Origin: DATJUF01 sp035524095 | GTDB taxonomy: Bacteria; Desulfobacterota; Binatia; Binatales; Binataceae | DNA length: 64,000 bases | Assembly (NCBI GenBank): GCA_035524095.1 | Contig: DATKPK010000180.1 | Coordinates: forward strand, 1 to 64,000 | Reading direction: 5' to 3' | In this document: one piece after another, positions 27,025-35,782 of the stretch | Layout of the letters: every line of letters begins with the position of its first letter | Numbering within the stretch: position 1 is the stretch's first letter | Made by a program: the position numbers and the translations under genes | The notes under the pieces: generated by a model | The model's database searches: none | Seen by the model: the letters and a program-made list of their open reading frames with translations, nothing else | Told to the model about the DNA's origin: nothing

Positions 27025-28416
27025 ATGGCTCTTTGGAAACCCGACCCGACCTTTTATCCGTCGCCACGGCTGGCTGCCGAAGGACCACGCGAGAAGCTGG
27101 CGTACGTGGTGACGTTCAATCCTGATCCCTCGACGGGCCGTCATGATTCGCTCTCCGTGATTGATACAGACCCAGCCTCGTCGTCGTACGGGAAGATCGT
27201 CGGGAGAACCGAGGTTCCGGGCGTCGGCGATGAACTCCATCACTTCGGCTGGAACGCGTGCAGTGCGGCGCTCTGTCCTTACGCACCCCATCCGCACGTC
27301 GAGCGCCGCTACCTGCTGGTCCCGGGGCTGCGCACGTCGCGTATCCACATTTTCGATACCAAGGGAAATCCGAAGCAGCCGGAATTGATCAAGATTATCG
27401 AGCCGGAGGAACTCGCGGCACGCGCGGATTACAGCCGGCCGCATACGATCCATTGCGGCCCTGACGCGATCTACGTAAGCGCACTCGGCACGGCGAGCGG
27501 TGATGGGCCCGGTGGTGTCTTTCTGCTCGATCATGAAAGCTTCGACGTGCTGGGCCGCTGGGAAGTGGATCGTGGGCCGCAGTATCTGGCTTACGATTTC
27601 TGGTGGCATCTCGGTTATGACGTCGCGATCACGAGCGAATGGGGCACGCCGAACATGATCGAGAAAGGCCCCGACCTCGACTTGCTGACCGGCGGCAAGT
27701 ATGGACATCGACTGCACGTATGGGACCTGCGCCGCCGGAAGCATCTCGAAAGCCTCGACGTCGGCGTGGAAAATCAGATTCTGCTGGAACTGCGTCCGGC
27801 GCATGATCCGACCAAGGCGTACGGCTTCGTGTGCTCGACGATTTCGACTAAGGACCTGTCTGCGTCAGTCTGGCTCTGGTATCGGGATAGCAACAAATGG
27901 GCGATTAAAAAGGTGCTCGAGGTGCCCGCCGAACCTGCCGATCCGGACCTGCTACCCGCGCCCCTCAAAGCGTTCAAGGCAGTGCCGCCGTTGATCACTG
28001 AAATCGCGCTCAGCACTGACGACAAATACCTTTACACTTCATGCTTCGGGACTGGTGATCTGCGCCAATATGACGTGAGTGATCCATTCAATCCGAAGTT
28101 TAGCGGCGCGGTACGGCTCGGCGGTATCGTCTCGCATGGCGCGCATCCGAAAGCTGGAGCGTTGAATGGCGGAACGCAGATGCTCGAAGTGAGCCGCGAC
28201 GGCAAGCGCATCTACGTGAGCAACTCGCTCTACGGCACGTGGGATACGGCGTTCTATCCTGAAGGAATTAGGGGCTGGGTCACGCTGGTCAATGTGAAGG
28301 ACGGTGGCGGCCTCGCGATCGACCCAGATTTCTTTGTGCCCTTCACCGGCGAGCGGCCCCATCAAGTGCGGCTGGAAGGCGGCGACTCTTCGTCTGACTC
28401 GTACTGCTATCCGTGA
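27025..28416 (+). CDS. SBP56 family protein, probable methanethiol oxidase
   Basis: A 463-residue member of the selenium-binding protein 56 family, full length. It opens MALWKPDPTFYPSP. The signature HHFGWNACS puts the family cysteine at residue 79, and it is followed by PGLRTSRIHIFDTKG and SRPHTIHCGPD. The C-terminus is ECMXX-like in ending LEGGDSSSDSYCYP. Bacterial members (MtoX) oxidise methanethiol to formaldehyde, sulfide and peroxide. Hyphomicrobium MtoX is periplasmic, but I see no signal peptide here. The in-frame TTG at 26989 is less likely: GGAGAG at 27010-27015 supports the ATG. The stop overlaps the next gene (GTGA). Confidence 0.82.
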   Translation: MALWKPDPTFYPSPRLAAEGPREKLAYVVTFNPDPSTGRHDSLSVIDTDPASSSYGKIVGRTEVPGVGDELHHFGWNACSAALCPYAPHPHVERRYLLVPGLRTSRIHIFDTKGNPKQPELIKIIEPEELAARADYSRPHTIHCGPDAIYVSALGTASGDGPGGVFLLDHESFDVLGRWEVDRGPQYLAYDFWWHLGYDVAITSEWGTPNMIEKGPDLDLLTGGKYGHRLHVWDLRRRKHLESLDVGVENQILLELRPAHDPTKAYGFVCSTISTKDLSASVWLWYRDSNKWAIKKVLEVPAEPADPDLLPAPLKAFKAVPPLITEIALSTDDKYLYTSCFGTGDLRQYDVSDPFNPKFSGAVRLGGIVSHGAHPKAGALNGGTQMLEVSRDGKRIYVSNSLYGTWDTAFYPEGIRGWVTLVNVKDGGGLAIDPDFFVPFTGERPHQVRLEGGDSSSDSYCYP

Positions 28417-29069
28417 TCGGCGGATGGTGGCCGTGGCTCGCGGTCGCGCTCTTGGGAGCGTACCACGGCTTCGATCCGTCGATGGGATGGCTCTTCGCGG
28501 TCGCGCTCGGCCTGCAGGAGCGCCGGCGCACCAAGGTGTGGTGGTCATTACTTCCTATTGCAGTGGGCCACCTGTTCGCGGTCGGCTTGGTAGTGGCGCT
28601 GATCGCAGTGATTGCTCGCGTTTCATGGCTAATCCGGCCGCTCGGTGCGGCGGCACTAATCGGCTTCGGGGTCTTCCGCTTGATGCGCCCGCGTGCACAT
28701 CCGCGATGGGTGGCGATGCGAGTCAGCGCGCTTGATTTGGTGATGTGGTCGTTTTTGATGGCGTCGGCGCATGGCGCGGGCCTGATGCTACTCCCTATCT
28801 TGATTGGAATTCCGGCAGCGAGCGTCGCTCTACCCTCGCATCACGCGCATTTTATGCCGACCCTCGCTCTGCATGGTCCAATCAGCGTGCCGCAGGCGAT
28901 CACCGTGATTTTGGTCCACACTGGAGCGATGCTGCTCGTGATGGGAACCGTCGCAACGATTGTCTACGAATGGGTCGGGCTGAGTATCTTACGCAGCGCG
29001 TGGATCAATCTCGAAGGGATTTGGGCGGGTGCGCTGATCGCCGCCGGAGTCTTGTCCTTGGTGGTTTGA
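28413..29069 (+). CDS. Polytopic membrane protein coupled to SBP56
   Basis: A 218-residue integral membrane protein with about six hydrophobic segments. It contains several His-rich or polar spots: GAYHGFDPSMGW near the start, MASAHGAGLML in the middle, and LPSHHAHFMP. The GTG start overlaps the SBP56 stop by four bases (GTGA), a translational-coupling arrangement. The histidines could bind metal or haem, and metal-permease-like families show similar GxxHxxD motifs, but I do not recognise a characterised homologue. Its tight link suggests a role in the same sulfur/C1 reaction, for example metal supply or electron transfer. Confidence 0.7.
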   Translation: MIGGWWPWLAVALLGAYHGFDPSMGWLFAVALGLQERRRTKVWWSLLPIAVGHLFAVGLVVALIAVIARVSWLIRPLGAAALIGFGVFRLMRPRAHPRWVAMRVSALDLVMWSFLMASAHGAGLMLLPILIGIPAASVALPSHHAHFMPTLALHGPISVPQAITVILVHTGAMLLVMGTVATIVYEWVGLSILRSAWINLEGIWAGALIAAGVLSLVV

Positions 29070-29073
29070 GCTT

Positions 29074-29766
29074 TCAGTACAGTCCGGGCACAAGACGGTA
29101 GCGCGTACGATCGCTGTAGACTCGATACTCCGAGTCGGCTTCCAACAGCGCTTCTTCCTGCTCGATTCGTGCAAACATGAAAGGCAGGATCGCGATAGTC
29201 ACGGCCACGTTACGCCATGACGGATTAATCATCCCGAAGCCGATCGTGAGAACCAGCCATCCGAGATACACCGGATGACGGACCAGGCGGTACGGGCCAC
29301 GGGTAACGACACCGCGATTGGCCGGCAGCAGACCGAAACTGCGGCCAAGAAAAAGTCGTGAAGCTTGAGTGATAATGATACCGATCATTTCGAGAGCAAT
29401 GCCGCTAACATAGAACCATCCGCTAGGGCTGGCCGCAGGCCGCATGAGCAGCGGAATCAACATCATGCCGCCGGTCGCGCCGATCGTCAAAAGATTGATC
29501 CGTTCGGCTGTAGGAGCAACACGGACCAGCGCGAACAGGCCCATCATAGCCGCGCCAGCGATCCAGATGAGATTCGACAGATTATTGGTATGCGTGAAAC
29601 TGCTGTGGAAAAGCTCGGAGAAAAACAGGAGCGCGAGGCAGATATTCGACGCTGCAGTCGCAAGTCTGCGGAGACTTACACTCGAACGGGTCGTATGTAT
29701 CTCGTCGTACAGGACGATAACCGGAGAGGTCTGTCCTGCGGCGAGTCTTTCTGACACTTGAGCCAT
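29074..29766 (-). CDS. ICMT/PEMT-like membrane methyltransferase (copy 1)
   Basis: A 230-residue multi-pass membrane protein with the C-terminal signature of the isoprenylcysteine carboxyl methyltransferase family: RGPYRLVRHPVYLGWL, then EQEEALLEADSEYRVY and RYRLVPG. This motif set forms the SAM- and substrate-binding site in the membrane. Bacterial members methylate lipids, quinone-like or sulfur compounds, but most substrates are unknown. A clear paralogue lies 230 bp upstream on the same strand. It converges on the SBP56 membrane partner with only four bases between them. Confidence 0.83.
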   Translation of the reverse strand: MAQVSERLAAGQTSPVIVLYDEIHTTRSSVSLRRLATAASNICLALLFFSELFHSSFTHTNNLSNLIWIAGAAMMGLFALVRVAPTAERINLLTIGATGGMMLIPLLMRPAASPSGWFYVSGIALEMIGIIITQASRLFLGRSFGLLPANRGVVTRGPYRLVRHPVYLGWLVLTIGFGMINPSWRNVAVTIAILPFMFARIEQEEALLEADSEYRVYSDRTRYRLVPGLY

Positions 29767-29996
29767 CTTCTAGTACCCGAAAACTGTGCCGAGAGACGGC
29801 TCACAATCGGACATTGAGAAGCCGCCGGTGCAAATAATTCGGCGAATAGGCCGCGAACTGTCAGCCGAATTGTTAAAACCTCGCCTGCGATTTGCGCTCA
29901 CCGCTGGTCTTTGAGCGAAGAACGTGCCGCGTTCTACCCGGTTGGCGCATTGACGCCAAAGGGGGGTCTGTTGAGACCTGACGATCGTCGGGTTTC

Positions 29997-30656
29997 CTAA
30001 TAGATGCCGGGAACGAGACGCCAGCGGGTCCGGGCGAGGTAATCGCAGTAGTTCGGGTCGCCGCTAAGGAGCGCCTCTTCCTGCAAGCAGCGCCAGAGGA
30101 TGAACGGCAGGGTAACCATGATGATCAAGCCGTTGCGTATTGTAGGGAAAGCCATCACATAGCCGATCGATAGAATCAACCATCCGGCGTAAATCGGATG
30201 GCGCACGAAGCGGAACGGGCCATTGGTGACGATTCCCCGATCGGCCGGCAACAATGCAAAGCGGCGACCAAGATAGATGCGACCGACTTGACCGAGAGTA
30301 ACACCGCACAACTCGACCACAATGGCAGCACCAGCCAAGAGGCCATGCGAGGGCCGCTCGGGATGAATCAGGGCGGGGAGGACAATAGAAACACCCGTCG
30401 CGAGGAGAGTCGAGGCCGTGACCATCGAGCTCCGTGGTGGAACCCGAACCAAAACCAACACACCCATCAGCGCCGCGCCGCCAAGCCAGATCCAGTTGGC
30501 AAGCGAGCTGCCATAGTCAAGCTGGGTTTGAAATAGCGTCAAAAAGAAGAGGAAGGCGACACCAATATTTGACGCGAGATGGCGCCATCCCACTTTCGAG
30601 ATCTGATCGCGAAAAGTAGTGATTGCTGCTTGCGTCGAATCGATCGCCATTGACAC
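29997..30656 (-). CDS. ICMT/PEMT-like membrane methyltransferase (copy 2)
   Basis: A 219-residue membrane protein with the same architecture as the gene at 29074: hydrophobic N-terminal segments, then NGPFRFVRHPIYAGWL and CLQEEALLSGDPNYCDYL, ending TRWRLVPGIY. The two are divergent enough to be old duplicates with perhaps different substrates; the intervening 230 bp has no gene. The conserved Arg-His-Pro and Glu-Glu residues are intact, so both look active. Confidence 0.83.
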   Translation of the reverse strand: MSMAIDSTQAAITTFRDQISKVGWRHLASNIGVAFLFFLTLFQTQLDYGSSLANWIWLGGAALMGVLVLVRVPPRSSMVTASTLLATGVSIVLPALIHPERPSHGLLAGAAIVVELCGVTLGQVGRIYLGRRFALLPADRGIVTNGPFRFVRHPIYAGWLILSIGYVMAFPTIRNGLIIMVTLPFILWRCLQEEALLSGDPNYCDYLARTRWRLVPGIY

Positions 30657-30854
30657 GTCAGAGCGCTTCGATGACGGCTTTCAATGAAGCAATCGTCTTG
30701 CAAGTAGTCAATCTCGGGCTCCGGCGAAGCCCCGATGCGAAAGTGATTCGGGATGTGCTATGTGGAGTCGCGGCGGGGTAGCGCGTACTGGCCTTATCGT
30801 TGGCGTTAGCTTACGATTAGCCGCGCTGTCACGAGTGCGAAAAGGCGGGGCCTT

Positions 30855-33800
30855 TTGACTGAGGGCGCGGCAAAACCGAAATCATGGCGTGAACGAGCAA
30901 TTGCGCTCGGCCATATTCGATGGTTGCGGCGAACCGTCATCGGAGTTGCGATCGCGCTAATCCTCTTCACGATTCTTGGCTTCTTCATAATCCCGGCGGT
31001 CTTGCGGCATGTGCTCAAAGTTCAGGTTGCGCAAAGCTTGGCGCGGCCGGTCGACGTCGGCGAAATTACCTTTAATCCGTACACGCTGAGGCTCGAAGTC
31101 GACCAACTGCATGTAGGCGATCATGACTCACCGGCGCCATTCGTCGATCTGGCTCATCTCCATGTGCGGGCATCATGGGCGTCAATCTATCATCTGGCGC
31201 CGGTGGTCAGAGAGGTCGCATTGACGCGGCCGCAGATTCACGTGGTGCGGACGGCACCGCAAACCTTCAATTTCTCCGATCTGCTGGAACGCCCGAGCGC
31301 CCCGCCACCGCCTCAGCCGAGCAAGCCCTTTCGTTTCGCCGTGTCGAATATTCAGATTTCGAACGGCGACGTTGAGTTCGATGACAAAGTGCTAAACCAG
31401 CAGCATCGGATTCAGAAGATCCAGCTCGGGGTGCCCTTCGTCGCCAATCTCCCCGCAGATATCGAGAGCTCAGTGCAGCCGCTCTTGCAGATGGACGTAG
31501 ACGGCAGTCCGATTCGGATCGCGGGCAAGGCGAAGCCGTTCGTGGCCACACCCGAGTCGGTGATCAACTTCAAGCTCGATCATCTGGCGCTGCCTCCGTA
31601 CTTGGGCTACGTGCCGGTCAAACTGCCAATTAAGCTGCCATCAGGAGCGCTTTCAGCGGACCTGCAAATTCATTTCGTCAAGACCGAGCCTGAGCCCGCG
31701 ATCGCGGTGGCAGGGACGGTGTCGGTCGACCAGTTGGCGGTGCAAGACAGCACCGGCGCGCCGCTCGTCGGATTTAATCAGCTCGTCGTACCGCTCAACG
31801 ATATCGAGCCTCTGGTTAACGTGTTCAGAGTCGGGGCGCTCAAGCTGGACGGGTTGACCGTCAATGCAGTGCTTAATCACGACGGCACTACTAACTTCTC
31901 GGCTTTATCAGCGGCGCAGAAGGCGCCCGCAGGGGCAGGAACGGCGCTGAGTCCGGCCGCGAGCGGAACTCCGCGCGCGGCTTCGTCACCGGCCTTGGCG
32001 AGTACGGCCTCATCGCCAGTTCCGACTGGTGACCTGTCTTCACCGATTCCTAAGAGTCCGATGGAAGGTCCAGCGATCAGCGTGAGCGCAACGCCGATCG
32101 CTGCGCCGATGGTGGCGGTGGCGAGTGCGTCACCGATCGCATCGCAAGCCGCGACGCTGCCAAGTCCAGCTTCGGTTGCAAGCGCAAGTCCTGCGGTCGG
32201 CGCGACTCGGTTCTTAACCCCAACTGAGGCTGCAACACCAGCGACGGGTTCGCCTGCAGCAACTCCGGCGACGGCCGCCGCACTGCCCCAAAGCATTACC
32301 GCAGCGGCGCCCGCTGCGAGCGCGTCACCTGCAGCATCTCCGGCGACGCCAACTGAGCATCCGCTGGACTTCACGCTCGATTCGTTCGCGCTGACAAACG
32401 GAACGGTCAGCGTGAACGATCAGGCGCTGGCTGCGCCGATTCAACTCGCATTGCAGGCGATTCAGATCGGCGTAAACAACTTCGCGATTGGCCCCCGCGC
32501 GGCGCCCGCTCCCTATAACTTTGCGGCGAATCTCAGCACGGGTGGATCAATCGCGACCAAAGGCTCAGTTGATCTGGTCAAGTCGCAATCCACCAGCGAT
32601 GTGACGCTCAGCCAAATCGATCTGCCGGCCCTTCAGGGCTTCGCACAGGCGGTACTGGCGGGAACGATCGCGAGCGGCAAGTTGAACGCCCACGCCGCAG
32701 TGCTGGAAAACTTCGCGCCGGGCCACATCAACGTGCATGTCGAGCCGGCGACGATCGCACTCGACGATTTCGCGCTGCAATACGCCAACAGCCGCGTCCA
32801 GCCGATTAAGTGGAAGGAAATCAGCACGAATATCGCGCAGGTCGATTTGGCCGCGCAAAAGGCGGTAGTGAACGAGGTGCGCAGCCAAGGGATTCAGCTG
32901 GATGTGCGCCATTTCAAAAATGGGACATTCAGCCTTGAGGCGCTACTGAAGCATCCGCCGTCCGCCACTCCACCTGTGCGAAGCCAGAGAGCAGTTCGCC
33001 CCGAACGGAGGCGGCCGGAGCCGCGCAGAACCGCTCGTGTACGAGAGCGCAGCCCCGCAACGCCGCCAGCCACGATTCCCACAACGAGTACGCCGAAGTG
33101 GACCTACATCGTAAAAGCGGTCGCGCTAGAGCAGACCGGAATCAACTTCGAGGACGAAACGGCGCCGAAGCCAGTAAAGCTCACACTGGCGCCGCTCAAC
33201 ATCAACCTGAAGAACATCTCTGATGATTTCAGCAAGCCGATCACGCTCGCCGTCGACGGTACGGTGAATCGTGAGGGCGGTTTCAAGGTCGGGGGCAAGA
33301 CAGTCATTCAGCCACTCAAGGCAAATCTGCGGGTGAATACCCATAGGCTCGATCTGACGCTCGCAAACGCCTACCTGGCAAATCAGTTGAACGCCACCAT
33401 CGCGAGCGCCGTGCTGACGATGAACGCGCAAGTCAACGCCGCGATGGTGCGTAAGAAGATGGAGCTCGGCTATCGCGGTGATATGACGGTCGGCTCGGTA
33501 CGGCTGTTGGACAAGGTGACGGGCGAGGATTTCGCGCGATGGACTTCATTCGCTGCGAACGGGATCAACGTGAAGATTGGCAGCGGCGAGCCGTTGGTGC
33601 GAATCGGCGGGCTCGCATTAACCAACTTTTATGCGCGGATCATTCTGAATCGCGATGGCAAGTTGAATCTGAAGGATATCGCCGCCAATCCCAATGCAGC
33701 GCCTACTTCGCTAACTGAACAGCATAACACTGTCGCAGCAGCCACGCCCGCTCCGACACCTGCTGCCGCCGCATCGCCATCAACCTTGGGCGCGGCAACA

Positions 33801-35009
33801 ACGCTTCCAACAGCGCCGCCAAAGCCGATTCCCGCTGATGTGGCCGTTGATCAGACGACGCTGAGTGGCGGCCACATAATCTGGGAAGACTACTTTATCC
33901 AGCCCAATTACAAGGCGGATTTGACCGACTTGGGTGGCCATATCGGGACGATTGGAACCCGCACGACGGCTCCGGCTGACGTGAACATCCAGGGCGAGAT
34001 TAACGATACGTCGCCAATCTCAATTACCGGCTCGGTCAATCCGCTGACGCCGCAACCATTTATCGATATCACCGCCAAGGCCAATGCCATTGAATTGGCT
34101 AATATGTCGGCCTACTCGACGAAGTACACTGGCTATCCGATTGTCAGCGGGACGCTTACGGTTGACGTGCATTATCTGCTCCAGCAAAACAATCTGACGG
34201 CGCAGAACCATATCCTGCTTGACCAGCTAACGTTCGGCGACAAAGTGACGACGCCGGGGGCCGGTAATCTGCCGGTGCGGCTGGCGGTCGCGATCCTCAA
34301 AGACTCCAAGGGGCAAATCAATCTCGATATTCCGGTGTCAGGATCATTGTCCGACCCGCAGTTCAGTATCGGCAGCGTAATCTGGCATGCGTTCTCGAAT
34401 ATCCTCGTGAAGGCGGTGACGGCGCCGTTCAGCCTGATCGCGGGTGCTTTTGGCGGCCATGCGGGCGCGAGTGTCAATTACATTGCATTCAAACCTGGCT
34501 TCGCGACGCTCACCGGCGGCGCCAAGCAGCAACTCGACGGCATCGCGAAAGCCTTGCAGGCGCGCCAATCGCTGAAGCTTCAGCTAACTGGCGTAGTCGA
34601 TCCAACGGTAGACCGCGACGGACTGCGCGATGCGGCGCTCGATCATGCAATGCGCGAGCAGAAGGCTAAAGACACCGGCCAGAATATCGACCAGGTGACC
34701 ATCGAGCCCGATGAGTACAACAAGTATCTTTACAAAGCCTACAAAGCGGCGGATTTCACCAAGCCGCGCGATTTCGTCGGAATGACCAAAAAGCTGCCAG
34801 CGCCCGAGATGACCAAGCTGATGCTCGCCAATGCCAAGGTCACCGACGCAAGCCTGAAGACCCTCGCCGATGCGCGCGCTCAGGCCGTCGCAAGTTATCT
34901 CGAGAAGCAGATTCCCCCATCGCGAATCACAATCGGACCGCCGCTCCTCGACGCCTCAAGTATCAAAGACGGTGGCAAGACTACGCGCGTCAATCTTTCG
35001 CTCGAATAA
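30855..35009 (+). CDS. Giant DUF748/AsmA-like envelope protein with low-complexity inserts
   Basis: A 1384-residue protein with one N-terminal membrane segment (TVIGVAIALILFTILGFFIIPAVL) and a long beta-rich periplasmic part typical of DUF748, in the AsmA-like/bridge superfamily thought to move or organise lipids between membranes. FNPYTLRLEVDQLHVG is the family opening. About residues 355-505 and 960-1005 are Ala/Pro/Ser/Thr-rich linkers unlike the rest. The C-terminal 200 residues (YIAFKPGFATLTGGAKQQLDGIAKAL) look OmpA-like. The start is a TTG after an AGGCGGGG; the first hydrophobic segment follows normally from it. Confidence 0.82.
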   Translation: MTEGAAKPKSWRERAIALGHIRWLRRTVIGVAIALILFTILGFFIIPAVLRHVLKVQVAQSLARPVDVGEITFNPYTLRLEVDQLHVGDHDSPAPFVDLAHLHVRASWASIYHLAPVVREVALTRPQIHVVRTAPQTFNFSDLLERPSAPPPPQPSKPFRFAVSNIQISNGDVEFDDKVLNQQHRIQKIQLGVPFVANLPADIESSVQPLLQMDVDGSPIRIAGKAKPFVATPESVINFKLDHLALPPYLGYVPVKLPIKLPSGALSADLQIHFVKTEPEPAIAVAGTVSVDQLAVQDSTGAPLVGFNQLVVPLNDIEPLVNVFRVGALKLDGLTVNAVLNHDGTTNFSALSAAQKAPAGAGTALSPAASGTPRAASSPALASTASSPVPTGDLSSPIPKSPMEGPAISVSATPIAAPMVAVASASPIASQAATLPSPASVASASPAVGATRFLTPTEAATPATGSPAATPATAAALPQSITAAAPAASASPAASPATPTEHPLDFTLDSFALTNGTVSVNDQALAAPIQLALQAIQIGVNNFAIGPRAAPAPYNFAANLSTGGSIATKGSVDLVKSQSTSDVTLSQIDLPALQGFAQAVLAGTIASGKLNAHAAVLENFAPGHINVHVEPATIALDDFALQYANSRVQPIKWKEISTNIAQVDLAAQKAVVNEVRSQGIQLDVRHFKNGTFSLEALLKHPPSATPPVRSQRAVRPERRRPEPRRTARVRERSPATPPATIPTTSTPKWTYIVKAVALEQTGINFEDETAPKPVKLTLAPLNINLKNISDDFSKPITLAVDGTVNREGGFKVGGKTVIQPLKANLRVNTHRLDLTLANAYLANQLNATIASAVLTMNAQVNAAMVRKKMELGYRGDMTVGSVRLLDKVTGEDFARWTSFAANGINVKIGSGEPLVRIGGLALTNFYARIILNRDGKLNLKDIAANPNAAPTSLTEQHNTVAAATPAPTPAAAASPSTLGAATTLPTAPPKPIPADVAVDQTTLSGGHIIWEDYFIQPNYKADLTDLGGHIGTIGTRTTAPADVNIQGEINDTSPISITGSVNPLTPQPFIDITAKANAIELANMSAYSTKYTGYPIVSGTLTVDVHYLLQQNNLTAQNHILLDQLTFGDKVTTPGAGNLPVRLAVAILKDSKGQINLDIPVSGSLSDPQFSIGSVIWHAFSNILVKAVTAPFSLIAGAFGGHAGASVNYIAFKPGFATLTGGAKQQLDGIAKALQARQSLKLQLTGVVDPTVDRDGLRDAALDHAMREQKAKDTGQNIDQVTIEPDEYNKYLYKAYKAADFTKPRDFVGMTKKLPAPEMTKLMLANAKVTDASLKTLADARAQAVASYLEKQIPPSRITIGPPLLDASSIKDGGKTTRVNLSLE

Positions 35010-35102
35010 TGGGTAACCTTCGCTGCGATTGCACGCGGAATGCAAGCGGCGCGAATCGAGCGGCCCTAGCAGTTCCGAGAACAAGCTGACAAGTTCACAT
35101 CG

Positions 35103-35714
35103 ATGATCGAGCCGCCATCCGGCAGGAAATTGACACCCGAATTCTACGCGCGGCCAGTGCTCACGGTTGCGCGGGAATGTATCGGCAAGGTGCTCGTTCA
35201 TCGCACGCCTGAAGGCGAGACGGCGGGACGAATCGTCGAAGCGGAAGCCTATCGAGGACCCCAGGATCGCGCGGCGCATAGCTGGCGTGGGATGACACCG
35301 CGCACGAAGGTGATGTTCGGGCCCCCTGGCCGAGCCTACGTCTATCTGCTTTACGGTGTGAGCTGGGCGTTCAACATCGTCACCACCGATGAGGGGTTGC
35401 CCCACGCAGTATTGATACGCGCAGTGGAGCCAGTTCGTGGACCCGAACTGATGGCGCAACGGCGTAGGCAGCCGGTCACGGCGCGGGAACTCACGAATGG
35501 TCCGGGGAAATTGTGCCAGGCGCTCGGTATCACGGGCGACGACTACGATCGCGATCTGTGTGGCGACGAGCTTTTTCTTGAAGATGGCTTAGTGCGCAAG
35601 ATCGGCCGTTCGCGGCGGATCAATGTCGAGCCGGCGGGTGAGGTCTGGGCGGCACGGCCCTGGCGCTTCTATGAGCGCGGCAATCGCTACGTCTCTGTGC
35701 GTCCGCGCGATTAG
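35103..35714 (+). CDS. mpg: DNA-3-methyladenine glycosylase (AAG/MPG family)
   Basis: A 203-residue protein of typical length with the family motifs: FYARPVLTVARECIGKVLVH, IVEAEAYRGPQDRAAHS, RTKVMFGPPGRAYVYLLYG and TNGPGKLCQALGI. EAEAY contains the catalytic glutamate. It removes alkylated bases such as 3-methyladenine and hypoxanthine from DNA at the start of base excision repair. It sits alone after the DUF748 gene and is followed by a terminator. Motif conservation makes the call firm. Confidence 0.94.
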   Translation: MIEPPSGRKLTPEFYARPVLTVARECIGKVLVHRTPEGETAGRIVEAEAYRGPQDRAAHSWRGMTPRTKVMFGPPGRAYVYLLYGVSWAFNIVTTDEGLPHAVLIRAVEPVRGPELMAQRRRQPVTARELTNGPGKLCQALGITGDDYDRDLCGDELFLEDGLVRKIGRSRRINVEPAGEVWAARPWRFYERGNRYVSVRPRD

Positions 35715-35736
35715 TCATTCTGTCTGAGTAAAAGAA

Positions 35737-35758
35737 AAGGGCCGCCCAAGCGGCCCTT
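35737..35758. terminator. Intrinsic terminator between mpg and the repeat protein
   Basis: A 9-bp perfect stem (AAGGGCCGC, loop CCAA, GCGGCCCTT) 22 nt after the mpg stop and 25 nt from the convergent gene's stop, with an A-rich left flank that becomes a T-tract for the minus-strand gene. It probably serves both genes. Confidence 0.75.
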
Positions 35759-35782
35759 CCGTCAATCAATACTCACTCGCAA

